64,000 nt of DNA. Origin: Hyphomicrobiales bacterium (GTDB lineage: Bacteria > Pseudomonadota > Alphaproteobacteria > Rhizobiales > Rhizobiaceae). Every line of letters starts with the position of its first letter. Position 1 is the first letter of the stretch. The DNA lies in NCBI GenBank assembly GCA_900470285.1, contig UCAG01000005.1:1-64000 (forward strand), given 5' to 3'. This document shows, piece by piece, positions 17,888 through 29,270 of this stretch. The notes under the pieces are model-generated. The model was not told the DNA's origin, searched no databases, and worked only from the letters and a program-made list of their open reading frames with translations. The translations under genes and the position numbers were made by a program.

Positions 17888-17971
17888 AGGATCAGTGATA
17901 GGGGGCAGCACATAGGTTGCACTACTTATTCAGTTCGCATTGCGGCGCTGATTTCTTGTGGTGGGGGAAAT

Positions 17972-17998
17972 AAAAAAGGCCAGACAAACTGTCTGACC
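17972..17998 (-). terminator. Terminator of the cold-shock gene
   Basis: On the minus strand the stem GGTCAGACA / TGTCTGGCC with a three-base loop is followed by CC-free TTTTTT. It lies 60 bases past the cspA-type stop. Confidence 0.75.
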
Positions 17999-18059
17999 TC
18001 TCATGGTAATGTTCTCAACAGTGCCAGTACATCCGTGGTCAAAGGAGAGCTATACCAAA

Positions 18060-18269
18060 TTATACAGCCTGAAGATTGGTAGCTGACATTTTGCCGGAAC
18101 GGTTGTCACGCTCTAAGTCGTAACCGATTTTCTGGCCTTCTGCGAGATCGCGCATGCCAGCGCGTTCAACGGCTGAAATGTGTACGAACACATCCGCGCT
18201 GCCTTCGTCAGGCTGAATGAAGCCGAAGCCTTTTGTGGAATTAAACCATTTAACTGTGCCAGTGGCCAT
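18060..18269 (-). CDS. CspA-family cold-shock protein
   Basis: A 69-residue single OB-fold cold-shock domain protein that binds single-stranded RNA or DNA. The RNP1 motif KGFGFI and RNP2 motif VFVHIS are both present, with the N-terminal GTVKWFN. ATG at 18269 has a GAAAGGG ribosome binding site; an upstream in-frame ATG at 18284 would add MKGFI and is less likely. A hairpin lies in the leader and a terminator follows. It is a chromosomal gene, one of several CspA-like copies such bacteria usually carry. Confidence 0.95.
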   Translation of the reverse strand: MATGTVKWFNSTKGFGFIQPDEGSADVFVHISAVERAGMRDLAEGQKIGYDLERDNRSGKMSATNLQAV

Positions 18270-18610
18270 AATGAACCCTTTCATAGCAATAATAGAATAC
18301 CACAGCGTTTATACGCTGTGAAAGTGATAGCGATTTTTTGAAAGGAAGGTTCGTCAAAGGCGCATAGTGTGCGCTGAAAGCAAAGCTAAACAAGCAAATA
18401 TCGATACGGGAGATATAGGTTGTAATCCACCGCATGTCAACTGTTGGTTTGTATTTCCCGGTAAATCTACTTTTGGTTGTTTTCTGAATTGATAATTACA
18501 GGAACCATCAAACGCTAAAACCGCCGTTAAGATGCTCCTTATTCATAACTTCTAATCTTGTTTATTTTTATCGGTGAACTACTGTTATCTATTCCATTGG
18601 AGATAATTAT
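18270..18610. other. Divergent leader region of cspA-type and DUF808 genes
   Basis: The 340-base gap holds the leader of the cold-shock gene with its hairpin and, toward 18600, the AT-rich promoter and GGAGATAATTAT ribosome-binding stretch of the DUF808 gene. No gene was recognised. Confidence 0.45.
18301..18320 (-). promoter_or_regulatory. Perfect hairpin in the cold-shock mRNA leader
   Basis: CACAGCGT and ACGCTGTG form an eight-base perfect stem with a four-base loop, 31-50 bases upstream of the start codon. It falls in the probable 5' untranslated leader, where cold-shock mRNAs often carry temperature-responsive structure. Regulation is inferred. Confidence 0.5.
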
Positions 18611-19573
18611 ATGAGTGGTTTGCTGGCACTTTTAGATGATGTGGCTGCAATCGCGAAGGTAGCTGCAGCTTCTGTCGATGATATTGCTGCCAATGCAACG
18701 CGAGCCGGTACAAAAACCCTTGGTGTTATCATTGATGATGCCGCCGTAACGCCAAATTATGTTGTCGGAATAACTGCGGCTCGCGAACTTCCTATGATTG
18801 CCCGTATAGCTATGGGGAGTTTGCGAAATAAAGCCTTCCTCATTCCAGGGTTATTGGCTTTGGATTATTATTTTCCGGTTGCCGTGACTGGGCTTCTAAT
18901 GATTGGCGGTGCATATCTTTGCTACGAAGGTGCTGAAAAAGTCTGGCATAAGCTGGTTCCCTCGAATTCTCACGATAATGGTGAGGCCGATGACGCTCAG
19001 GATCCTACAGCACTTGAAGAAAGCCGTGTCTCAGGTGCGGTGAAAACGGATTTCATATTATCTGCCGAGATTATGACATTGGCTCTGTCAATGATTGAAG
19101 CCCGATCTTTATGGATAGAGTTAGTAACATTATGCCTGGTTGGTATTATGGTGACAGTGCTTGTGTATGGTGTCGTTGCTGTGATCGTTAAGCTTGATGA
19201 CTTTGGTGTGCTCTTAGCCAAAAAAGGCAGATTGTCTTGGACGCGTGCCTTTGGTCATTGGACTGTTCGCTCTGTGCCTAAATTATTGTGGTTGCTGACT
19301 GTAATCGGCACGGCAGCTATGCTTTGGGTCGGGGGCAATATCTTTATTCACGGAATGCATGAATTGGGGATGCATCAGCCATATGGTTTCATTGAACATC
19401 TGGCATTGTTGGCATCAAGCAAGGTTTCTGAAGCCTTTGCAGATGTTGCTAACTGGTTCGTGACTGCATTTTCGGATGGTGTGTTCGGTTTTATTCTTGG
19501 CTCCTTTCTGATCCCTGTTGTTGCAAAGATATTTTTTCCGACATGGAGCCTATTGACGACCAAAGTGAATTAA
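18611..19573 (+). CDS. DUF808 family membrane protein (YedI-like)
   Basis: A 320-residue inner-membrane protein with the family opening SGLLALLDDVAAIAKVAAAS and the conserved DDAAVTPNYVVGI segment. Several hydrophobic segments follow (around residues 75-105, 155-200, 225-250, 285-312). DUF808/YedI proteins are widespread but have no settled biochemical role. Start and length agree with the family, and the GGAG ribosome binding site is nine bases upstream. It appears to be a stand-alone gene. Confidence 0.88.
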   Translation: MSGLLALLDDVAAIAKVAAASVDDIAANATRAGTKTLGVIIDDAAVTPNYVVGITAARELPMIARIAMGSLRNKAFLIPGLLALDYYFPVAVTGLLMIGGAYLCYEGAEKVWHKLVPSNSHDNGEADDAQDPTALEESRVSGAVKTDFILSAEIMTLALSMIEARSLWIELVTLCLVGIMVTVLVYGVVAVIVKLDDFGVLLAKKGRLSWTRAFGHWTVRSVPKLLWLLTVIGTAAMLWVGGNIFIHGMHELGMHQPYGFIEHLALLASSKVSEAFADVANWFVTAFSDGVFGFILGSFLIPVVAKIFFPTWSLLTTKVN

Positions 19574-19648
19574 CGATTATTTTTAACGAGATGTGCAATC
19601 TGGAGGCTTGTGCCTTTGGTTCATTTTGATGTTTTCTAACCATTATCT

Positions 19649-20488
19649 TTGTGTTCAAAGCAGAGCCATTCGACGTGGCATAGCGCGTATTCGGATTTCC
19701 TCTACGCACATCAAGCCATAAAGCGAGATGGTATATTTGTGTTATTCAATATCTGCAAAGCTTGGGATGAATACGACGGGCAGAAAACAAGAAGGAGGCC
19801 TGGCTTGGGGTGGTGGACGGTAACTGATGCGCCTGAGATGGAAATAGGCGACACTGTGTTGGATGATGCCCGCCGCTTCCTGCGATCGGTATCACGCTCT
19901 TACGAGGAGGATTTGAAGCGGAAGCCTTCGGTCGCAGAGCTTGAGTATTTGCTGACCTTGGCTTTCTCGGTCAATGCCGATAGTGACGTGCTGAGTGACT
20001 TCGACGAGCTTCGCGTTCAAGAGATCAAAATTAAGACGGGCAAACGCCCGAAGCGGGTGAAGCCTGCAATCGGTGATATCTTCTCATTCAAGGTTGCCGA
20101 TGAACTATATGCCTTTGGCAGGCTGGTTTCTGAGTTAAGAGCGGGCACAATTGCCGAAATATTCAATTACACATCAACGCAACCAATATTGGATCCCTCG
20201 TTCACTGCAGAATGGCTGATTAAGCCCGTTCTTCTGAACAGCTTCATTCTCCTCGATCAAAAATCGGAAGGCCAATGGGATATCATCTCAAAAGACCCCG
20301 ATTATAAGCCGGATAAACGGTTCAAAGACGTTTTCTTCTCATGGAAAGATTATAAAAATGAGCACAAACTCGAAGGCGTCTTTGAGCAGGGTGTGACGAC
20401 AGACGAGGAGACGGCACAAAAATATCCACGCTACGTGACTGCGAATGACGCAAAAATCAGAGAGATGGTGGTGGCTGCGATCTCTTGA
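19649..20488 (+). CDS. Imm26-like immunity protein, possibly 5'-truncated
   Basis: A frame of up to 279 residues. The second half contains KPAIGDIFSFKVADELYAFG followed by RLVSEL, the opening of the Imm26 immunity domain, which in polymorphic toxin loci protects against a cognate toxin. The first 30 or so residues have no ATG and no ribosome binding site: the earliest start is TTG at 19649, behind a stop at 19637-19639. The 5' end may therefore be truncated. No toxin gene is adjacent. The next gene, 48 bases on, also looks like an immunity protein, so the pair may be the stranded immunity end of a toxin cassette. Confidence 0.6.
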   Translation: MCSKQSHSTWHSAYSDFLYAHQAIKRDGIFVLFNICKAWDEYDGQKTRRRPGLGWWTVTDAPEMEIGDTVLDDARRFLRSVSRSYEEDLKRKPSVAELEYLLTLAFSVNADSDVLSDFDELRVQEIKIKTGKRPKRVKPAIGDIFSFKVADELYAFGRLVSELRAGTIAEIFNYTSTQPILDPSFTAEWLIKPVLLNSFILLDQKSEGQWDIISKDPDYKPDKRFKDVFFSWKDYKNEHKLEGVFEQGVTTDEETAQKYPRYVTANDAKIREMVVAAIS

Positions 20489-20536
20489 TGCCAGGCGCGG
20501 GCTTCGCGTTACAAAAAATCTGACAGGAACTGCTCG

Positions 20537-21079
20537 TTGCCCAAGCACTTAATGCAAATATCGATGGAATATGATGGTGGGATTGTTTTGTTCGACCCAA
20601 CCATATTTTGCGCTTTTCTGGAGAGAGCAAATTGCACGGGCGGGAATGTTTTTGAGCTGTTCACAACAAGGCCGGATATCGGAGATGCTGCTATATCCGA
20701 GGGGGCTATCATTCCGATGTATCCGATTGATGAGGATGATTACCGGTTCATCGATCTGAGCAGGATTCCATCCGCGATCGAATGGGATTTCGTCCATACC
20801 GGCTTCCCATTGAAAATCCAGTCTGGGATTCTGATTGCGACAGATTTATTCTCCTTATTCGGCTGGGAGCATGAATTTTTCAAAAACTACAAGGAAAATT
20901 TCAATAGCAAGACATCGGTTAACGACATGCTTGATGTCGAACCCGGCATATATTCGGTCGATATTAGCGGCGGCCGGGACGCAAGCGGTAAGATATATGG
21001 CCTCCGCTTCAATCCTGTTTCTCAACTTAAGGCATTTGGCGACGAGGTTGATACCGATAGCTTTGATTTCAATATTTGA
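20537..21079 (+). CDS. Putative immunity-type protein of unknown family
   Basis: A soluble acidic protein of 180 residues (175 from the ATG at 20552). TTG at 20537 has AGGA seven bases upstream and is a plausible start. Its low-pI, aromatic-rich makeup (FHGFP-like VHTGFPLKIQ, LFSLFGWEHEFF) and position after an Imm26-like gene suggest an immunity protein, but I cannot name the family. It has no signal peptide or membrane segment. The DNA after it is non-coding. Confidence 0.45.
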   Translation: MPKHLMQISMEYDGGIVLFDPTIFCAFLERANCTGGNVFELFTTRPDIGDAAISEGAIIPMYPIDEDDYRFIDLSRIPSAIEWDFVHTGFPLKIQSGILIATDLFSLFGWEHEFFKNYKENFNSKTSVNDMLDVEPGIYSVDISGGRDASGKIYGLRFNPVSQLKAFGDEVDTDSFDFNI

Positions 21080-21691
21080 TCGGCGGCGAGGCATTTTCGC
21101 GAGGTTGTCGCGAAACTCCAAACCTTTTACCGGAAATATCGCGAGCTGAAATCATGCTCGCAAATGCCGGTCGTAAAAGTCTGGTCAAAATGGGGATGCA
21201 TAAAGGCTGCTTCGGGCGATTAGCCGCTTTGCAATAGAGCGAGGTTTTGCGCCTCAATACTGCTGCCGGCTGGACAATATTCCATCAAATGCACTCGCTA
21301 TAGTGAGTGGTCTCATCAAGTTTGGCAAATGGAATGTGATTATAGCGCGATAAATGTAAGCTATTGAAATTTCAAGCTGTATATTTTCGTTCTTTAGTTA
21401 TCTTATTTTTACTCCATAAATGATTGAGAGTGATTTCGCCTGCAATCTATTCAGTATTCTTTACATTATTTCAGTAAGGTAAGTTGATAAGTATTCCTTC
21501 TTTGATGGAGGAAGAGAGAAGTTTCATTTCGGGAAAACCTGTGATGCTGACAACTGCCTTATCGTTGAGTTGTGGATTACAGCCGTTGAGCGCATAAATA
21601 TACGTGTTTCTGAAAATCACATCGGTAAAACTGCTACGTGCATTAAAAGTCAGATTGTAGTCTTTTAATATGATCCCGGAAGGCGAGGCGG
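21080..21691. other. Non-coding stretch between immunity-like and GGDEF genes
   Basis: More than 600 bases without a supportable gene. A 98-codon minus-strand frame (21471-21767) overlaps the GGDEF gene and has no motif. The middle (21300-21470) is AT-rich and probably contains the GGDEF promoter; the first part may be eroded toxin-cassette sequence. Confidence 0.4.
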
Positions 21692-22396
21692 TTGTTATCG
21701 AAGTTTGTGTTGAAACGAACAGCAATAGTCGCGGTGTTCGCAGCGGCCATTTCCATATCATTTTCAACCGGTATTCGAGTAATCACTGGAACAGAGTCTG
21801 ATATAATAACGGTCATTGTCCGATTGACTCTACCGTTTCTGATCGCAATACCGATCGGGCTATATTGGTTTTCCCGTTTGGAAAAACTGGAACTTTCTTA
21901 TCGCAGTGCCATTCGCAGAGCCAATGAGTTAACGCGTATCGCGAGTGTTGATCCTCTAACCGGTATTCTTAATCGTCGCAGTTTTATCGACCAGTTTAAT
22001 GCAGCAAGTGCAGCAGGTGTTCGAGGTTGGTTTTTACTGGCTGATATTGATTATCTGAAAATAATAAATGACAAATACGGTCACCTTGTCGGCGATGATG
22101 CTGTCGTTTCTGTCGCTCAGGCAATGGTCAGTGTGTTGCCATCCGATAGTTTGATTGCACGCATTGGCGGAGATGAATTTTGTGCTTTCATTCCAAAAGC
22201 ATCATGTGCTGATATTGATGCGGCTATTGAACAGATAAATGCGAAAGCAGATGATGAGTTACAGCAGAGGCAGACAGGGATTACGCATGTTTTGTCGCTT
22301 TCTGTAGGATATATGCCGCTCAGATCCAGTCAGAAATTTAAAGATATTATGTCTCTTGCCGATGAGCGAATGTACCGGAAGAAAAGAGCGAGATAG
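21692..22396 (+). CDS. Membrane-anchored diguanylate cyclase (GGDEF)
   Basis: A 234-residue protein with two hydrophobic segments (about residues 10-30 and 40-60), a short linker helix and a GGDEF domain from about residue 80. The domain has DPLTGILNRR, the DIDYLKIINDKYGH metal-binding segment and an intact GGDEF at 159-163, so cyclic-di-GMP synthesis is expected. There is no RxxD inhibitory site just before GGDEF and no sensory domain other than the short membrane part. No ATG fits; TTG at 21692 follows a purine-rich GGAAGGCGAGGCGG site. It probably acts alone. Confidence 0.85.
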   Translation: MLSKFVLKRTAIVAVFAAAISISFSTGIRVITGTESDIITVIVRLTLPFLIAIPIGLYWFSRLEKLELSYRSAIRRANELTRIASVDPLTGILNRRSFIDQFNAASAAGVRGWFLLADIDYLKIINDKYGHLVGDDAVVSVAQAMVSVLPSDSLIARIGGDEFCAFIPKASCADIDAAIEQINAKADDELQQRQTGITHVLSLSVGYMPLRSSQKFKDIMSLADERMYRKKRAR

Positions 22397-22524
22397 CCGC
22401 TTTTTGTACGTTGCAGATTGCCTGTGAGGCATTCGCAAGATGTGCGGTGGTATATCTGCTTGGTACGAAAGATGTTTCCTGTCTCTGGCAGTGATGTAGT
22501 TTACATTGATACAAACTCATTTCA

Positions 22525-23436
22525 TCAAAGCATTTCAACTTCAGGTATGATCTGTTGTTTTGGCTGATCATTAAAGTCCATCAGCCAATTACGAAAAGCC
22601 AGACTGTCATGACTGTCGGTGTGGTTTGAAGAAGATAAGAGATAATATCCGCTGCCATCAGCAACAAAGCCTGATGGTGCTGATAATAGACCTGCACTGA
22701 TATCATCACGCACTAAGTGCCATGGGCCAATCGCAACACCTAAACCTGCCACTGCAGCCTGCAGGCTGAAATAGAAATGCTCAAAGTTATGAGCGGGATT
22801 GTTGTCGTGTGTCGTTGAATTAAGCTTGCACCAGGTTGACCAGGCCGTTGGTCGTGTACGGGTATGGAGCAACGGAGCATCCGATTGTATTTTGCAACCC
22901 TCAAAAAATGAGGAGACTTTATCCGGCCTGCAAACAGGACCAATGCTTTCAGTGAACAGAAGCTGTGCATTATAGTTTTCTGGCCAGTCAAAATCATCTC
23001 TACGGATTGCGAAATCTATGCCTGATCCCAAAGTGACCGGACCACCACCTGCTATTAAACGAATATCTGCATTTGGGCAGGCTTTCTGAAATAATGGTAT
23101 TCGTGGTATGAGCCATCGCATCAACAGTGTTGGTTCACAAGAGATTGTGACAGGGGCGTGCTCATGGTCTACCTTCAGGCGGGCAACAGCAGCTTCAATT
23201 ATGCCTAAGCCCTGCTGGGTTGCTTGCGCCAGTTCTCTTCCTGCATCTGTCAGAAATACTGCACGGTTACGACGCTCGAACAGCGCGGTTCCGATATCTT
23301 GTTCCAATAAACGTACTGCCCGGCTTACTGCACTATGTGTGAGATTGAGCTGATCAGCCGCTTTGCTGAAGCTTAGATGCTCAGCCGCGGCGCGAAAACA
23401 GTTCAGAGCAGGCAGGGATGTGACGGGTGTTCTCAT
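22525..23436 (-). CDS. LysR-type transcriptional regulator, GcvA-like
   Basis: A 303-residue regulator with an N-terminal winged helix (LPALNCFRAAAEHLSFSKAA, then LTHSAVSRAVRLLEQDIG) and a LysR substrate-binding domain from about residue 95. LPALNCFRAA and GLGVAIGPWHLVRDDI are typical of the GcvA/AmpR-like branch. It is divergent from the LysE-type exporter gene with 94 bases between start codons, the usual layout for a LysR protein controlling its neighbour in response to a small ligand, here probably an amino acid. Confidence 0.9.
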   Translation of the reverse strand: MRTPVTSLPALNCFRAAAEHLSFSKAADQLNLTHSAVSRAVRLLEQDIGTALFERRNRAVFLTDAGRELAQATQQGLGIIEAAVARLKVDHEHAPVTISCEPTLLMRWLIPRIPLFQKACPNADIRLIAGGGPVTLGSGIDFAIRRDDFDWPENYNAQLLFTESIGPVCRPDKVSSFFEGCKIQSDAPLLHTRTRPTAWSTWCKLNSTTHDNNPAHNFEHFYFSLQAAVAGLGVAIGPWHLVRDDISAGLLSAPSGFVADGSGYYLLSSSNHTDSHDSLAFRNWLMDFNDQPKQQIIPEVEML

Positions 23437-23530
23437 ATGTCAGTTTTAATCACATAAGCTGTCAGAAGTCATCATTATTTACCTCTGTTAATACGTGATA
23501 GCTCCTTCTTCAAAAGAGGAAGGAATATTT
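23437..23530. promoter_or_regulatory. Divergent LysR/LysE intergenic region
   Basis: These 94 bases must contain both promoters and the LysR operator. A T-N11-A type site is possible in the AT-rich part, but none is distinct enough to place precisely. Confidence 0.4.
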
Positions 23531-24148
23531 ATGACAGAGTGGATTGTTGTAATAACTATTACGATTTTAGCAGTCATCAGTCCCGGTCCCGATTTCGCGA
23601 TGGTATCGCGTAATTCACTGACCTTATCCAGGCGTGCCGGTATTATGACTGCCGTTGGGATTGGCGCAGGCGTTTTAGTGCATGTGTTCTATACCATTCT
23701 GGGTATTGGTATTTTGATACGTGAGACGCCAGCATTATTTAGTGCGTTGAAATTTGCCGGAGCCGGTTATCTTATCTGGCTTGGTTTCAATATGCTTCGC
23801 ACAGGAAAATCTGATGAAGTGATATTGGATGTACCTGCCGCGTTCACTGATTTCTCAGCACTACGGGTTGGTTTTTTGACAAATGCGCTAAATCCCAAAA
23901 CAATGATTTTTATTGTAAGCTTGTTCTTGCAAATTATTCAGTCTGAAACGCCGGTTGCAACACGTATTGCATATGGTCTGTTTATTGCAGGCGCGCACGT
24001 GCTTTGGTTTTCATTGGTCGGTCTGTTTTTTAGTGCGCCACGCATTCGCAAATCGATTTTTTCTGTCAGACATTGGATCGATCGGGCGTTTGGTGTGCTG
24101 ATAATAGGATTTGGTATTGCAATCGCAATGGTCAATCTGACCAGTTAA
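23531..24148 (+). CDS. LysE/RhtB-family amino acid exporter
   Basis: A 205-residue membrane protein with six hydrophobic segments. The family signature SPGPDFAMVSRNSLTLSRR is at residues 18-36, with GAGYLIWLG in the third segment and FLTNALNPKT in the middle. Members export amino acids or their analogues using the proton gradient. ATG at 23531 follows AGGAAGG with good spacing; the longer frame upstream lacks a better site. Divergent from a LysR gene that probably induces it. Confidence 0.92.
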   Translation: MTEWIVVITITILAVISPGPDFAMVSRNSLTLSRRAGIMTAVGIGAGVLVHVFYTILGIGILIRETPALFSALKFAGAGYLIWLGFNMLRTGKSDEVILDVPAAFTDFSALRVGFLTNALNPKTMIFIVSLFLQIIQSETPVATRIAYGLFIAGAHVLWFSLVGLFFSAPRIRKSIFSVRHWIDRAFGVLIIGFGIAIAMVNLTS

Positions 24149-24199
24149 ATGCTTGTGTAAAAAGACTTACACTTTGCAATTGTTGTGTTCAGCCGCAAA

Positions 24200-24418
24200 T
24201 TAAAGTTCGCTTTGAACGATCGCTTTGATTTTTTCGGCTTTTTCAAAGTGATCCAGCTTATGAGTTTTGATCCACCATTCAGCGGCTTCCATCAACAACT
24301 CAGGATCATCATTCTTATTGGCAAAAAAGGCATAGAAAGAAAGCCCGACTTTGGTGCCTTTTTCTGCAACCTTCCGATCGCAAACTTCAATAATTTTTTG
24401 TCTTAACTCTGCGCGCAA
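24200..24418 (-). CDS. Small conserved protein (DUF6500-like)
   Basis: A 72-residue soluble protein rich in charged residues, with GLSFYAFFANKNDDPELLME, then AAEWWIKTHKLDHFEKA. It resembles a small conserved family I recall as DUF6500, with no known function. The even helical pattern and full-length fit support a real gene. It converges with the LysE gene, and its stop is 51 bases from that gene's stop. Confidence 0.65.
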   Translation of the reverse strand: MRAELRQKIIEVCDRKVAEKGTKVGLSFYAFFANKNDDPELLMEAAEWWIKTHKLDHFEKAEKIKAIVQSEL

Positions 24419-24924
24419 CTGATTTTCCTATTTGTATGGAGATCTGCGCATGAGTTAATGGATTCTGCTCAAATAATCTATTCCGGAGATAGCTCAGGGC
24501 AATTTTACCGGAAATGCAACTGAAATTGACGGCCTGAAGGCCTCTACTTTTTTGTCAGAGGGCGACAGTTCGCCGCTAACGTTTATCAATAGTGAGTTGA
24601 CGCTGGTATTGGAGAAAAAATGAAATTCTCTCAGGACTGATCCGCACACCTGATAGTAAATTTGTCACTAATCTTGATGAGGGTTTTTGAAAGTGTGACT
24701 GATGAGCACAAGGTTGCATTGAACAAAAACCATCTGGTGGTTTCAAGCAAGGATTTGATGCCGATAATCCATCAGTGGCGGAGGGAGGCCGATATATTCC
24801 AAGAAATGACCCTTGCATGCTAAATTCATTAAAAAATAAGTTTCATGTCATCGTCTGAGAAAGGCCAATCAGGACTTTGTCTTCTTCTGGAAAACAGCGA
24901 TAATATATTGGGGAGGAGAGCCGG
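24419..24924. other. Intergenic region with decayed coding traces
   Basis: About 500 bases upstream of the acetoacetyl-CoA synthetase gene. Two short stretches look coding-like but lack starts or family matches: a frame around 24490-24621 (FTGNATEIDGLKASTFLSEG) and a 48-codon frame at 24677-24823. The last 25 bases give a strong GGGGAGGAGAG ribosome binding site for the next gene. Confidence 0.4.
24677..24823 (+). CDS. Possible small ORF, unknown
   Basis: A 48-residue frame (MRVFESVTDEHKVALNKNHL at the start). Composition is protein-like, with MPIIHQWRREADIFQEM near the end, but no ribosome binding site is clear and no family is recognised. It may be the tail of a decayed gene. Confidence 0.2.
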   Translation: MRVFESVTDEHKVALNKNHLVVSSKDLMPIIHQWRREADIFQEMTLAC

Positions 24925-26918
<1,994 letters not shown>

Positions 26919-26922
<4 letters not shown>

Positions 26923-27965
26923 TTTGTTGCCTGTGCTTTGTTTCTGAATGCGCTCGGTGTTTCATTTGTGCGGGTGCGGAATGCGCGCGAGAAACTTTTC
27001 TCATTGCTGAAGCCGGTAAGAAAAGCCACACGTTTGATCGGATGTGTTGAGCGTGCAAGCAGTTCTTTGGCGCGTTCCGTCTGCACTTGTTCTTTCAATG
27101 CGCGCAAAGACGTTCCTTCCGCACTGAGATGGCGGTGCAAACTGCGCACCGACAGGTTGAAAACACTTGCCACATCCTCGGCCACCGGCAGGCCGTTTTT
27201 TGCCATGCGTAACAGGCGTCGCACCTGACTTGTCAGTTGATGCTCACTTTTATAGGGCAGAACAGTGAGCGGCAAAGCGCGTTTGAGCATGCTGTTGATT
27301 GCAGCCTCATTCCGTTGCAGCGGGCGCTCTAGAAACTCTGCATTGAACTGAATACGCGCATTGGGGGCTGAAAAACTGAGCTTTGGTGAGAAAAGTCTGG
27401 GGTAAATATCGGCATGTTGTGGCGCTGCATAGGGAAACTCGGCTGCGGAAAGCGGTATTCTCTCGTCGATTGCCCAGCAGGCAAAGCCTAAAACATAGCG
27501 CAGCAGTGTCACAAGACAAAACTCACGATAAGCACCGAGATCCCGCAACTCAGTGATACTGATTGTGGCAATACCATCAGCAATGTCGAGATCGAGCAAA
27601 ACATCATCCGTGAGCAGGCGATGATGGCGTTTCCAGCGGTGCAGTGCAATGCCAAGCGTTGCGGCACCAAGGGATGCACGACAAAGCATACCATAAGTGC
27701 CCCACGGTAATTTGCGGGAAAACCAGCCCAGAGCCTCATCATCCAGCTCCTGCATTGCCTCCCAGTTCAGGTCTTCAAACTGATCCGGTGTGACACGTCC
27801 GTTCTCATCAGCAAGGCTTTCTGGCGGAATTTGTGCCTTTTCCAGTGTTGCGGCAGGATCTGCCCCATATTTTGCATAGGCCAGCAAAATACAGCGGACA
27901 AATGCCGCAGGGATGACCGCTGTCGCTTTGCCTGTATGAGAAAAGACCGAAATTTGATCCGTCAT
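26919..27965 (-). CDS. AraC-family regulator of the leucine/isovalerate cluster
   Basis: A 348-residue regulator with an N-terminal Arabinose_bd-type ligand domain (KLPWGTYGMLCRASL) and a C-terminal two-helix-turn-helix AraC domain (VFNLSVRSLHRHLSAEGTSL, then VAFLTGFSNEKSFSRAF). Proteins of this architecture often control fatty or branched-chain acid degradation genes. It is divergent from the isovaleryl-CoA dehydrogenase gene with 122 bases between them and converges on the AACS gene with a four-base overlap, so control of one or both groups is likely. The inducing ligand is not known. Confidence 0.88.
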
Positions 27966-28087
27966 AACCGTAGTTTGTAGCTAAATGGCCGATTTTGCAA
28001 CCTGTATGTCCGATCAAGTGCCGGCTTATGGTTCACACTGATTGCAACATAGGCAAGCTACAAAACGGTTTGGGAGGACTGTTGTTG
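27966..28087. promoter_or_regulatory. Divergent control region for the AraC-type gene and the ivd operon
   Basis: A 122-base non-coding gap between the divergent starts. It must hold the ivd operon promoter and probably the AraC-type binding site; no repeat pair is obvious. A GGGAGG ribosome binding site for ivd begins at about 28072. Confidence 0.45.
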
Positions 28088-29257
28088 ATGACACCAAGCC
28101 TTGACTTTCTTTTGGGGGAAGAAATCGCCCAGCTGCGGGATAGTGTGCGTGCATTCGCGGAGGCGGAAATTGCACCCCGCGCTGCATATATCGACAGCAG
28201 CAATCAATTTCCCGCTGATCTGTGGAAGAAATTCGGAACTATGGGATTGCTCGGCCTCACCGTGCCGGAAGAAGACGGCGGCACCGGCATGGGCTATCTG
28301 GCGCATATTGTGGCTATGGAAGAGATTTCGCGCGCCTCCGCCTCTGTCGGCCTGTCTTATAGTGCCCATTCCAATCTTTGTATTAATCAGATTTTCCGCA
28401 ACGGTAATGCAGCGCAAAAAGCCAGATATTTGCCCAAGCTGATTTCCGGGGAGCATATCGGTGCTTTGGCAATGTCCGAGCCGGATTCGGGCTCTGATGT
28501 TGTGTCAATGAAACTACAGGCGCAGAAGCAGGCAGACCACTATAGCCTCAACGGCTCGAAAATGTGGATTACCAATGGCGGCGATGCAGACGTGCTGGTT
28601 GTTTATGCCCGAACCGGCGCTGGCAAAGGGCCGGAAGGCATAACCGCTTTTCTCGTCGAAAAAGGCATGACCGGTTTCAGCCACGGCGCGCATCTTGATA
28701 AGCTCGGCATGCGCGGCTCAAACACATTCCCGTTATTCTTCGATAATTGTCATGTGCCTACGGAAAATGTGCTCGGCGGTGAGGGCAACGGCGTTAAAGT
28801 TCTGATGTCGGGGCTTGATTATGAGCGTGTGGTTCTGAGTGGCGGGCCGCTCGGTATCATGGCTGCCTGCATGGATATTACGCTGCCTTATATGCATGAA
28901 CGTAAGCAGTTCGGCCAGCCGATCGGCGATTTCCAGCTTATGCAGGGCAAGCTTGCCGATATGTATTCCACATGGCAGGCCGTGCGTGCCTATGTCTATG
29001 CTGTCGGTGCGGTATGCGATCGCAATGATCACTCCAGAACCCTGCGCAAAGATGCGGCAAGCGCCATCCTTTATGCTGCAGAAAAAGCGACATGGATGGC
29101 CGGAGAAACAATCCAGACACTCGGCGGCTGCGGCTATACGAATGATTATGCTGCGGCACGGCTGTGGCGCGATGCCAAATTATACGAAATCGGTGCAGGA
29201 ACTTCAGAAATCCGCCGGATGCTGATCGGGCGCGAACTGATGGCTGAAACCAGATAG
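28088..29257 (+). CDS. ivd: Isovaleryl-CoA dehydrogenase
   Basis: A 389-residue acyl-CoA dehydrogenase converting isovaleryl-CoA to 3-methylcrotonyl-CoA with FAD. It has the ACAD signatures [11 protein letters not shown] and the C-terminal [20 protein letters not shown]. The catalytic glutamate lies in GLDYERVVL (about residue 246), the position characteristic of isovaleryl-CoA dehydrogenases rather than the usual C-terminal site. ATG at 28088 follows GGGAGG; an upstream in-frame ATG at 27995 lies in the divergent promoter region and is rejected. First gene of the operon, 13 bases before the carboxylase beta subunit gene. Confidence 0.94.
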   Translation: MTPSLDFLLGEEIAQLRDSVRAFAEAEIAPRAAYIDSSNQFPADLWKKFGTMGLLGLTVPEEDGGTGMGYLAHIVAMEEISRASASVGLSYSAHSNLCINQIFRNGNAAQKARYLPKLISGEHIGALAMSEPDSGSDVVSMKLQAQKQADHYSLNGSKMWITNGGDADVLVVYARTGAGKGPEGITAFLVEKGMTGFSHGAHLDKLGMRGSNTFPLFFDNCHVPTENVLGGEGNGVKVLMSGLDYERVVLSGGPLGIMAACMDITLPYMHERKQFGQPIGDFQLMQGKLADMYSTWQAVRAYVYAVGAVCDRNDHSRTLRKDAASAILYAAEKATWMAGETIQTLGGCGYTNDYAAARLWRDAKLYEIGAGTSEIRRMLIGRELMAETR

Positions 29258-29270
29258 CCAAGGGATGAGC

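Noticed and set aside
21471-21767. Minus-strand frame of 98 codons upstream of the GGDEF gene
   Set aside because: It overlaps the start of the convincing GGDEF gene and shows no family features.
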